Source of the DNA: Candidatus Cloacimonadota bacterium
Lineage (GTDB): Bacteria > Cloacimonadota > Cloacimonadia > Cloacimonadales > TCS61
Assembly (NCBI GenBank): GCA_030628755.1
Contig: DAOVQH010000109.1
Location: 1-7,746 of the forward strand
DNA: 7,746 bases
Reading direction: 5' to 3'
Shown: one piece after another, positions 1 to 5,944 of the stretch
Position numbering within the stretch: the stretch's first letter is position 1
Layout of the letters: the number at the start of each line of letters is the position of its first letter
The notes under the pieces: model-generated
Seen by the model: the letters and a program-made list of their open reading frames with translations, nothing else
The model's database searches: none
Told to the model about the DNA's origin: nothing
Position numbers and translations under genes: made by a program

Positions 1-120
1 GAGCCTTTCGAAGAAACTTTTGTTACCCCTTCTACACAAAATGAAAATGATATTCTTTGCAGTATGCAAGGTGATATTATGCCTAAAGGATGGGATGAGG
101 AAGAAGAAGAAGAAGATTAA
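1..120 (+). CDS. 3' end of a small acidic-tailed protein (partial)
   Basis: The reading frame is open from the first base and stops with TAA at 118-120, so the last 39 codons are visible and the start lies outside the window. The fragment is rich in Glu, Thr, Pro and Asn. It ends with a Cys-Ser-Met-Gln-Gly-Asp-Ile-Met-Pro-Lys-Gly-Trp-Asp block followed by six Glu and one Asp. The next gene, 15 bases downstream, ends in the same block with one Glu fewer, so the two are tandem paralogs. The region before the shared tail (codons 1-19) is clearly different from the paralog. I do not recognise the family and assign no function. That it is a real gene is supported by the conserved frame and stop and by the downstream copy with a strong ribosome binding site. 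Confidence 0.7.
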   Translation, partial: EPFEETFVTPSTQNENDILCSMQGDIMPKGWDEEEEEED

Positions 121-124
121 TAAT
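58..124 (+). repeat. Direct repeat, copy A (shared 3' gene tail)
   Basis: This stretch runs from the Cys codon to just past the stop codon. It matches 343-406 except for one synonymous change (AGT versus AGC for Ser) and one extra GAA codon in the Glu run. The copy includes the stop codon and the following TAAT. Confidence 0.9.
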
Positions 125-125
125 C

Positions 126-131
126 AGGAGG
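126..131 (+). promoter_or_regulatory. Consensus Shine-Dalgarno AGGAGG
   Basis: AGGAGG lies 4 bases before the ATG at 136 and is the strongest ribosome binding site in the window. It fixes the start of the second small protein and suggests that the protein is made in quantity. Confidence 0.85.
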
Positions 132-135
132 AAAA

Positions 136-402
136 ATGAAAAGAATAACAATTATTATCTTAGTAGTAGCCTTTGTATTGTCCGCTCTAAGTGTATGGAG
201 CATGTTAAAAAATTGCCAGGATACTTCCTTTAAAGCTTATGCCAGCAGCATCGAATGTAATGCTCAAGGTGACTTCATGCCAGCACCATATGATAATACC
301 TTAATTGCTCCAGTAAAACCAAATGGAAATAATGAATTGTTCTGCAGCATGCAAGGTGATATTATGCCTAAAGGATGGGATGAGGAAGAAGAAGAAGATT
401 AA
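136..402 (+). CDS. Small exported/anchored protein with repeated CxxQGDxMP motif and acidic tail
   Basis: This 88-residue protein has a basic start (Lys2, Arg3) and a hydrophobic stretch at about residues 4-22, which is a signal peptide or a single membrane anchor. There is no proper lipobox before Cys27. The remainder should therefore lie outside the cytoplasm. It contains two copies of a motif Cys-x2-Gln-Gly-Asp-[Phe/Ile]-Met-Pro-x2-[Tyr/Trp]-Asp, at residues 41-53 and 70-82, and ends with five Glu and one Asp. Cysteines are at 27, 41 and 70. The start is set by AGGAGG 4 bases upstream. The partial gene before it ends in the same second motif and acidic tail, so this is a tandem family. I do not recognise the family. 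A metal-binding role, a secreted signal or a modified-peptide precursor would all be guesses. Confidence 0.75.
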   Translation: MKRITIIILVVAFVLSALSVWSMLKNCQDTSFKAYASSIECNAQGDFMPAPYDNTLIAPVKPNGNNELFCSMQGDIMPKGWDEEEEED

Positions 403-406
403 TAAT
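343..406 (+). repeat. Direct repeat, copy B (shared 3' gene tail)
   Basis: This is the partner of 58-124. Only one base differs in the aligned part, and one GAA codon is missing. The sequence 5' of the repeat has diverged between the two genes, so the near-identity is confined to the tail and stop region. Confidence 0.9.
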
Positions 407-445
407 TTAGACATAAATATTATAAATTTATTTTAAATAATTTTG

Positions 446-1108
446 ATGATTAATTTCTTCAATATTTATGGAACAGCCATATTACGTGTGTTAACGTTAA
501 TCTTCTGGTTTTTATTATTCCGGAAAGGTAAATTTCAAGGGCTTAATTTACTATCAATAAGATTCTTTATTATATTTCAGGGAATATTTGTACTCTGGAA
601 TATACTTATGGTTCTTAGTGATAAATCAAACATTGTTTACTTGATATTTTGGGCAATAATTAGTGTTTACGAGCTTTTTTTCATAATCAATATTATGTTT
701 AAAACACTAAATACTACAAAAAGTCACTCAGAAATTTTTATCATCACTATTTCGATTCTAGCTATCCCGATAATTTTAGCAGCTATCTTGTCATATACAA
801 ACAGAAACTATAACCCGATCAACACTACCGATTTCTATAACATTATTCTCTTAATGTTAGGTTCTGTAATTGTTATACATAACTTACTTTCCCGAGAATC
901 ATTTTTGGAAAACATAGAATCCTTTTTTATCTTTTCAGGTTTTACACTTTATTTCGGGTTACACATTTTAGCAAGTAATGCTTTCCTTTTAAGTGTTAAA
1001 CTAATCGGATATTGGAATTTTGCCCAATATGCAACATTAATAAGCTTAATTTATTGGTTAGGGAGTATATTCTTTATATGGAAAATCAGATCCAGACATT
1101 TGTCTTGA
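446..1108 (+). CDS. Multi-pass membrane protein, putative sensor partner of the HD-GYP protein
   Basis: This is a 220-residue, strongly hydrophobic protein with about seven membrane segments, near residues 9-25, 38-57, 63-85, 98-116, 130-148, 159-179 and 187-212. It ends in a basic tail (Lys-Ile-Arg-Ser-Arg-His), which suggests a cytoplasmic C-terminus. I see no enzymatic motif. The ATG at 446 is preferred over the TTG immediately before it; neither has a clear Shine-Dalgarno site. The end overlaps the next gene by 31 bases in another frame, which implies translational coupling and joint function. Similar layouts, with a multi-pass membrane module before a cytoplasmic PAS and output domain, are typical of membrane receptors, so a sensor role is inferred from context. 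It lies 43 bases after the small acidic-tailed protein gene. The family is not recognised. Confidence 0.75.
   Translation: MINFFNIYGTAILRVLTLIFWFLLFRKGKFQGLNLLSIRFFIIFQGIFVLWNILMVLSDKSNIVYLIFWAIISVYELFFIINIMFKTLNTTKSHSEIFIITISILAIPIILAAILSYTNRNYNPINTTDFYNIILLMLGSVIVIHNLLSRESFLENIESFFIFSGFTLYFGLHILASNAFLLSVKLIGYWNFAQYATLISLIYWLGSIFFIWKIRSRHLS
1060..1065 (+). promoter_or_regulatory. Ribosome binding site inside the upstream gene (AGGGAG)
   Basis: AGGGAG lies 12 bases before the ATG at 1078, within the end of the membrane protein gene. The spacing is a little long. It still supports ATG 1078 over the upstream in-frame TTG at 1012, which would add 22 residues of no evident role. Confidence 0.5.
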
Positions 1109-2262
1109 TATCATCTATTTTTCTTGGTTTATTTATACTGATTGCAGTTTATCTTGTAATAAAACTGAAAATAAATGATATTCTTCTAAAAAAATCTGAA
1201 GATAAACTTAAAAATTTCAACGAGACCCTGCAATATATGATTTCCGAAAAAACCAAGGAATTACAGGAATCTGAAAAACAATTCAAAGCTTTGTATGAAC
1301 TTAACAAGGAAGTTCTTGAAAACTCTCCAGCTGGTTTTATTAAGCTCGATAAAAATCTAAAGATAGAGTACGAAAATCCCAAAATGCAAAATATCTTAAA
1401 AGCATCTTCAGTTAAGTTAAAAAGCTTAGAAGGAAGAATTATTAAGGAAATTGCAGAATTCAATAATCCAAAGCTAAATAAGCTTTATGATAATCTTCTT
1501 AATGGTAAAGAAGTAACTACAAAGACTGAATTTGCAAATGGAAAAGACCAGAAAACAATTGTTGAAGTAAAAGGTGTTCCTATATTTGAAGATGGAAATT
1601 TTGCTGGTGCAGTACTACTTCTAAATGATATAACCGAGAGCATAATAGCAGAGCAGAAACTAAAACAAAGCTTTGAAATACTGAAAAAAGCTACGGAGGA
1701 TATTGTCCAGGCAATGGCTTCTACTTCCGAAATGAGAGACCCGTATACTGCGGGACATCAGAAAAGAGTAAGAGAACTTGCAATGGCTATTGGAGAAGAA
1801 ATGGAAATTACGAAGGAACAGCTTGAAGGTGTTAAATTTGCAGGAATGATTCATGACATCGGTAAAATATCTGTTCCTTCTGATATCCTTTCTAAACCTG
1901 GAAAGATAAGTAAAACAGAGTTTGAAGTTATAAAAGGTCACAGTAAAATCGGTTTTGAATTACTGGACAAAATCAAATTTCCCTGGCCAATTTCGCAAAT
2001 TGTTTACCAACATCATGAAAGAATGGATGGAACCGGATATCCAAATGGCTTAAAAGATGATGAAATTATTCTAGAAGCCAGGATCCTCGCGGTTGCTGAT
2101 GTAGTAGAAGCAATGACTTCCCATCGTCCTTATAGACCTGCTCTTGGGATTGATCAGGCTTTAGAAGAAATTGGTGAACACAAAATTGATCGATACGATC
2201 CAGATGTAGTAAACGCCTGTATTAATCTTTTTAAAGAAAATAAATTCGCATTCTCTAAATAA
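1078..2262 (+). CDS. Membrane-anchored PAS/HD-GYP cyclic-di-GMP phosphodiesterase
   Basis: This 394-residue protein has one membrane segment (about 7-29), a charged coiled-coil linker (30-75), a PAS-like domain (about 70-187, ending in the typical Leu-Leu-Asn-Asp-Ile-Thr-Glu) and an HD-GYP domain (about 205-390). The catalytic signature is complete: His227, the HDIGK box at 259-263, His288, the HHExxDGxGYP block at 312-322, and Asp341 before the Arg-Pro-Tyr-Arg-Pro segment at 350-354. HD-GYP proteins hydrolyse cyclic-di-GMP to pGpG or GMP with a two- or three-metal centre, so an active enzyme in the cytoplasm is expected, with PAS and membrane parts as input. The ATG at 1078 sits 31 bases inside the preceding membrane protein gene, which points to coupled translation and a two-protein receptor. 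No GGDEF domain is present. The nucleotide substrate is inferred from the family; some HD-GYP proteins prefer cGAMP. Confidence 0.92.
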   Translation: MENQIQTFVLISSIFLGLFILIAVYLVIKLKINDILLKKSEDKLKNFNETLQYMISEKTKELQESEKQFKALYELNKEVLENSPAGFIKLDKNLKIEYENPKMQNILKASSVKLKSLEGRIIKEIAEFNNPKLNKLYDNLLNGKEVTTKTEFANGKDQKTIVEVKGVPIFEDGNFAGAVLLLNDITESIIAEQKLKQSFEILKKATEDIVQAMASTSEMRDPYTAGHQKRVRELAMAIGEEMEITKEQLEGVKFAGMIHDIGKISVPSDILSKPGKISKTEFEVIKGHSKIGFELLDKIKFPWPISQIVYQHHERMDGTGYPNGLKDDEIILEARILAVADVVEAMTSHRPYRPALGIDQALEEIGEHKIDRYDPDVVNACINLFKENKFAFSK

Positions 2263-2281
2263 AAAAGAATTGTCTTTGCTT

Positions 2282-4345
2282 ATGATTTTTAAACGAAAAG
2301 CAATTATAGCGTCTATATATATCTTCTTTACAAATACGATGCTCTTTTGTATTGAAATCCCCTTTTCAAATAAAGAAATAAGAATAGATGAAAATCACTT
2401 ATCTCAGTTTGTAAGGGTTTCTCCTCCAGATTCTATTCTTTATCCTCTTTCAACTGATGTTTGGTTCTGGCATGATGGAAAAAACTTATATCTACAATGG
2501 GAAGCAGAAATCAATAAGAATTTCAATCAAGGAAAATATACATCATACGACAAATGGCCCGAGGCAGATTATTTGAGATTACAACTCATCACAGATATAA
2601 AAAGCTATTATGCTTATGGGTATTATGCATTCCCGTTGGGAAATAAATATGACTTTATCCGTAATTCAAGTTTATCCACTGATAGAAATTGGAATAGTAC
2701 TTATGAATATACTAGTGAAATTAACGATTATTTATGGTCTGTTCTAATGGTCATTCCATTTAAAGACCTGCGTTTTTCTGGCTCTCCTCCATATAATTGG
2801 AAAATAATCCTATCCAGGTCTTGCTATGAAAAAAATGAAACATACAGTGTTCCGTTCCTTACTACAAAAATGGGAAAAGATTATTTTCGAGATGCAGAAG
2901 ACATTATTATTAAAGAAAAGATCAAGAAAAGCAGGAACTTATTTATCAGACCATATACCATCTTCATAATGGATTTGGGAAAAAAGGAAACTGAATTTGA
3001 TAAAGATAATATCGGACTTGATTTTTCCTTTAATCCTAATTTTTCTACAAAATTAAAACTCAGTTACAATCCTGATTTTTCCGATGTACCTATGGACAAT
3101 GAAAAAGATATTTATAATTCAAAATACGCTCCGACTTTTGAGGAAAATCGTTATTTCTTCATAGAAGATTTCAATGCCCTTGGAATCAACAACGAACTCT
3201 TTTACTCCCGGTATATCGTTCAACCTGTTTATGCGCTTAAAGTAACTTCAAATAGTGAAAATTATTCTTATGGACTTCTTTCATCTTTAGATAAAAAAAC
3301 TGAAAATGTAAACGATGACCTTTTTAATATCATCGCCTTTAAACCATCTTCAAAAAACTTCAGTTTCCAATTTACTCTTCTGAATCGTATGAATGACGAT
3401 TATCATAACGAAGTATTTCATCTTAAACCTGTATGGGAATTCAGCAAGAATAAATCACTCTGGATCGATATGAACCTTTCAACAAAAGAAGTAGATAACA
3501 ATTCCCAAAATGGTTATTATGGAAATGCTGGTTACAGCTTGATCCAGAAAGATTTTAACTTGTCTATATCAGCTCGGCAGATGAGTAAAAATTATACAAT
3601 AGATATGGGAAAAATATATGAAGATGATTATTATGGATGGAATATAAACTCATATTTATCAAAAGATGTGAACAATCAGATAATCAGGGAATTGAAATCA
3701 AATCTGGCTCTAAGTGAAGAGATAGACAATGATACAAACGACCTTCTTGAAAGATATGCTAGTATAAGTTTAGAAATCTATTCTCAATTCAACCTGAATA
3801 TCACTTTCAATTTTGCATATGTAAAAGAACTATACAACCAGAAATATTTTGATAAACAAAGAACCGGTCTGCAGATAAGCTGGGATAAAATCGACTGGCT
3901 TAATGCATTTGTTGGGATCAATAAAACAAGATATATCATTTATAAACTGCAAAATATCTATGATGGATATTATAATCAATTTGGGGTCTCAGGTGTAATC
4001 AGCAAATCCCTTGCTTATAGGGTTTATGCAGAGAATATCCTCTCTTTTGATATCCCTTCTCCTGATGAAGTAGACGGAACAGAAGTTGATGATAATTACT
4101 GGATTGGTAACCTCGACTTGAATTTTAATTTAACTAACAGCCTTTCTCTTACAAATGGATTACGTTATAATAATTATGAAGTATATAAATATTCTGAATA
4201 CACCGGGTTCTTTTCCAATTTTAGATGGAAATTTAAAAAAGGGTGTGATTTATATATTGGTTATAAATCTACAATTAATGAAATTGATAACAAGCATAAA
4301 ATCGATTATAATCAAGCCTATATAAAAGTTTCCTATACTTTCTAA
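2282..4345 (+). CDS. Outer-membrane barrel protein, CBM9-like/DUF5916 type
   Basis: This 687-residue protein starts with a signal peptide (basic Lys4-Arg5-Lys6, hydrophobic to about 24). The N-terminal third (about 35-210) resembles the CBM9-like beta-sandwich of this family, with the Trp-His-Asp-Gly-Lys-Asn-Leu-Tyr-Leu element near 63-71. The family hallmark follows: Ile-Gly-Leu-Asp at 244-247, Asn-Pro-Asp-Phe-Ser at 263-267, an Asn-Arg-Tyr-Phe-Phe-Ile-Glu block near 289-295 (usually Lys-Arg-Pro-Phe-Phe-Leu-Glu) and Leu-Phe-Tyr-Ser-Arg at 306-310. The rest is alternating, aromatic-rich beta-strand sequence ending in Tyr-Thr-Phe, the terminal aromatic expected of a BAM-assembled barrel. ATG 2282 is preferred over the in-frame TTG at 2270, although neither has a good ribosome site. 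It begins 19 bases after the HD-GYP gene and is probably co-transcribed. The family has no firmly established function; sugar or polymer binding is suggested only by the CBM9-like fold. Confidence 0.85.
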   Translation: MIFKRKAIIASIYIFFTNTMLFCIEIPFSNKEIRIDENHLSQFVRVSPPDSILYPLSTDVWFWHDGKNLYLQWEAEINKNFNQGKYTSYDKWPEADYLRLQLITDIKSYYAYGYYAFPLGNKYDFIRNSSLSTDRNWNSTYEYTSEINDYLWSVLMVIPFKDLRFSGSPPYNWKIILSRSCYEKNETYSVPFLTTKMGKDYFRDAEDIIIKEKIKKSRNLFIRPYTIFIMDLGKKETEFDKDNIGLDFSFNPNFSTKLKLSYNPDFSDVPMDNEKDIYNSKYAPTFEENRYFFIEDFNALGINNELFYSRYIVQPVYALKVTSNSENYSYGLLSSLDKKTENVNDDLFNIIAFKPSSKNFSFQFTLLNRMNDDYHNEVFHLKPVWEFSKNKSLWIDMNLSTKEVDNNSQNGYYGNAGYSLIQKDFNLSISARQMSKNYTIDMGKIYEDDYYGWNINSYLSKDVNNQIIRELKSNLALSEEIDNDTNDLLERYASISLEIYSQFNLNITFNFAYVKELYNQKYFDKQRTGLQISWDKIDWLNAFVGINKTRYIIYKLQNIYDGYYNQFGVSGVISKSLAYRVYAENILSFDIPSPDEVDGTEVDDNYWIGNLDLNFNLTNSLSLTNGLRYNNYEVYKYSEYTGFFSNFRWKFKKGCDLYIGYKSTINEIDNKHKIDYNQAYIKVSYTF

Positions 4346-4391
4346 GAATAACCTTTTTTTTCACATAAATACAAAATCAAAAAATAATTGA

Positions 4392-4542
4392 CACTCATAT
4401 CTTATAAAAGAAAAGTGCGTTGGATTTTCTTAAATCAAAGTTCAGGAAGCTTGTATTAAATGTGGTGCACCCAAACAGGCAAGTTTACAAAAAAAGCTCA
4501 TTGCGAGACTTAAGAAAATGGCAAAACATTCATTCTGATTAA
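4392..4542 (+). pseudogene. Possible decayed small Cys-containing reading frame
   Basis: This gap between two genes has coding-like sequence but no intact gene. One frame reads Cys-Ile-Lys-Cys-Gly-Ala-Pro-Lys from 4452, then a basic helix-like stretch, to a TGA at 4536-4538. It is blocked upstream by TAA at 4431 and has no ATG start. Upstream of that stop the same frame contains Lys-Cys-Val-Gly-Phe. Another frame is open from a TTG at 4420 for 40 codons to TAA at 4540. The pattern could be a small zinc-ribbon-like protein broken by a stop or frameshift, or chance. The family is not recognised. Confidence 0.2.
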
Positions 4543-4563
4543 TTCTATTTAAAAATTTATATT

Positions 4564-4567
4564 GGAG
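4564..4567 (+). promoter_or_regulatory. Ribosome binding site GGAG deciding the phosphatase start
   Basis: GGAG lies 6 bases before ATG 4574. An in-frame TTG at 4562 overlaps this site and cannot be the start if the site is used. A second ATG at 4580 is also possible but is spaced less well. Confidence 0.7.
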
Positions 4568-4573
4568 AATAAG

Positions 4574-5074
4574 ATGTCTATGAAAACTCTTTATCTTATC
4601 AGACATGCAAAATCGAGCTGGAAAAATTTAGATATACAGGACATTCAAAGACCGTTGAAAAAGCGCGGTAAAAAAGATGCTTCTTTAATGGTACAAAGCT
4701 TAATAAAAAAAAATATCAACCCCGATATTATTATAACCAGCCCAGCAAAAAGAGCAATTGAAACAGCAAAGATTTTAGCTGTAGGACTTAACTATCCAGT
4801 TCGGAAGATAGTTAGAGAAAGTTCTTTATACTATGATGGAGCAACTGAATTCCTCGAACTGATACACAATATTGATAATAGTCTGAATCATGTTTTTCTT
4901 ATCTGTCATAACCCTGAACTAACAGATTATGCAAATTACTTTTCCAGTCAAAAAGTCGATAATATCTCGACTTGTGGCATTTACTGTCTTGAGTTTGATA
5001 TAAAATCCTGGAAAGAAGTTTCCGCAAACAGTGGGAAACTAGTTTTTTTTGATTATCCTAAAAAACATAAATAG
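4574..5074 (+). CDS. sixA: SixA-type phosphohistidine phosphatase (histidine phosphatase superfamily)
   Basis: This 166-residue cytoplasmic protein is of normal length for SixA. It has the short branch-2-like histidine phosphatase fold signature: Leu-Ile-Arg10-His11-Ala-Lys-Ser-Ser-Trp at the start (His11 is the nucleophile), Arg26-Pro-Leu followed by Arg31-Gly, Ser-Pro-Ala-Lys-Arg60-Ala with Glu-Thr-Ala, Glu82 as the likely acid, and Ile-Cys-His112-Asn-Pro-Glu for the second histidine. Proteins of this group remove phosphate from phosphohistidine; E. coli SixA acts on the nitrogen-related phosphotransferase system. No kinase, Hpt or phosphotransferase gene is next to it, so its partner is unknown. 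GGAG 6 bases upstream supports ATG 4574. It is flanked by gaps of 228 bases on both sides and may be its own transcription unit. The superfamily call is firm; the exact substrate is not. Confidence 0.88.
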   Translation: MSMKTLYLIRHAKSSWKNLDIQDIQRPLKKRGKKDASLMVQSLIKKNINPDIIITSPAKRAIETAKILAVGLNYPVRKIVRESSLYYDGATEFLELIHNIDNSLNHVFLICHNPELTDYANYFSSQKVDNISTCGIYCLEFDIKSWKEVSANSGKLVFFDYPKKHK

Positions 5075-5241
5075 AATTTATTAAACTCTCTCAAAAGGAT
5101 ATTATCTTCAAATTAAGAAAAATACTTGTTATTTTTTACATCTATTTTCATATTAGCATAAATTTTCATCAAAAAGCTTAGAATGAAGAAATTCAAACAT
5201 TGCTTTATATCCATTTACATTTCGAATAAAATAAATTTTTA

Positions 5242-5270
5242 TTGACGCATTATATATTTTTTCTTTTAAA
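5242..5270 (+). promoter_or_regulatory. Weak sigma70-like promoter candidate
   Basis: TTGACG at 5242-5247 and TTTAAA at 5265-5270 are separated by 17 bases in an AT-rich gap, which would start transcription about 25 bases before the second HD-GYP gene. The -35 element matches the consensus at 5 of 6 positions and the -10 element at 4 of 6. In AT-rich DNA such matches occur often, and FCB bacteria may use other promoter sequences. Confidence 0.3.
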
Positions 5271-5293
5271 TGTAAAAAGTGGTTAAATCTTTT

Positions 5294-5297
5294 GGAG
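5294..5297 (+). promoter_or_regulatory. Ribosome binding site GGAG
   Basis: GGAG lies 5 bases before ATG 5303 and supports the very short N-terminus of the stand-alone HD-GYP protein, showing that no upstream input domain is missing. Confidence 0.75.
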
Positions 5298-5302
5298 ACT
5301 GA

Positions 5303-5908
5303 ATGGAAAAAATCGTTAATGCTTTGATTGCTGCAATTGAAGTCTGGGATCCTTACACTGCGAGTCATCAAAAAAGAGTTGCTACTTTAGCTCTGGCAAT
5401 AGCCAGAGAAATGGGATTCTCCAAAAGACGATTGGACATCTTAAGAATAGCTGCTATCCTTCACGATATTGGAAAAATCAATCTTCCATCAGAAATACTC
5501 TCCAAGCCAGGTAAACTTGCTGATTGTGAATTTAATCTTATAAAAATTCACTCAGAAGCTGGATATGAAATTCTCAGAAGGATCGAATTCCCCAGTAAAG
5601 TAGCTAAAATCGTTTATCAACACCACGAGAAAATGGATGGCTCCGGCTATCCACAAGGTCTCGTAAACGGTGATATTATCCTTGAAGCCAGAATATTGAA
5701 TGTTGCTGACGTTGTCGAAGCTATTTCGTCAAACCGACCCTATAGACCAGCTATAGGATTGGATGAAGCTCTTGAAGAAATCGGAAACAACTCAAACGGA
5801 CAGTATGACCCAGAAACTGTAAAAATTTGTATAAGTCTTTTTAAAAAAAAGAACTTCAAATTCGAGGATATAAAACTCAGAGAAAAAGAACGCGAGCTAA
5901 ATTATTAA
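5303..5908 (+). CDS. Stand-alone HD-GYP domain phosphodiesterase
   Basis: This 201-residue protein is almost only the HD-GYP domain (about 1-186), with a short charged C-terminal tail (Lys-Leu-Arg-Glu-Lys-Glu-Arg-Glu-Leu). Catalytic residues are all present: His22, the HDIGK box at 54-58, His83, the HHExxDGxGYP block at 107-117 and Asp136 before Arg-Pro-Tyr-Arg-Pro (145-149). It should be a soluble cyclic-di-GMP phosphodiesterase. An ungapped hand alignment of residues 5-185 with residues 210-390 of the upstream PAS/HD-GYP protein gives about 104 identities in 181, so the two are close paralogs. The start is fixed by GGAG 5 bases before the ATG. It lacks any receiver, PAS or membrane part, so control must come from expression, the metal centre or a protein partner. 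The desulfurase-like gene follows after 36 bases and may share its transcript. Confidence 0.9.
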   Translation: MEKIVNALIAAIEVWDPYTASHQKRVATLALAIAREMGFSKRRLDILRIAAILHDIGKINLPSEILSKPGKLADCEFNLIKIHSEAGYEILRRIEFPSKVAKIVYQHHEKMDGSGYPQGLVNGDIILEARILNVADVVEAISSNRPYRPAIGLDEALEEIGNNSNGQYDPETVKICISLFKKKNFKFEDIKLREKERELNY

Positions 5909-5944
5909 TTTCTTTCTTTTTAAAACAATTTCTTGGATTAAGCT

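Noticed and set aside
1012..1077. Upstream TTG start for the PAS/HD-GYP protein
   Set aside because: The extra 22 residues look like an off-frame reading of the membrane protein gene, and ATG 1078 has its own ribosome site and starts directly before a membrane segment.
1149..1463. Open frame of 104 codons on the minus strand
   Set aside because: It lies wholly antisense to the PAS/HD-GYP gene, has no recognisable domain or ribosome site, and its composition is what the reverse of an AT-rich coding region gives.
1660..1941. Open frame of 93 codons on the minus strand
   Set aside because: It is antisense to the catalytic HD-GYP region, which is strongly conserved at the protein level on the plus strand; no family signal.
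4346..4375. Terminator after the barrel gene, suggested by a run of eight T
   Set aside because: I could not find a GC-containing hairpin stem before the T run, so only an AT-rich stretch remains.
4388..4416. Perfect TTGACA as a promoter -35 element
   Set aside because: A spacer of 17 bases gives AAAAGT as the -10 element, and the TATAAA at 4403-4408 is only 9 bases away, so the spacing does not work.
5153..5371. Open frame of 72 codons on the minus strand covering the gap before the second HD-GYP gene
   Set aside because: It runs into the well-supported HD-GYP start on the other strand, shows no domain, and Phe/Asn/Lys/Ile richness fits AT-rich non-coding DNA.
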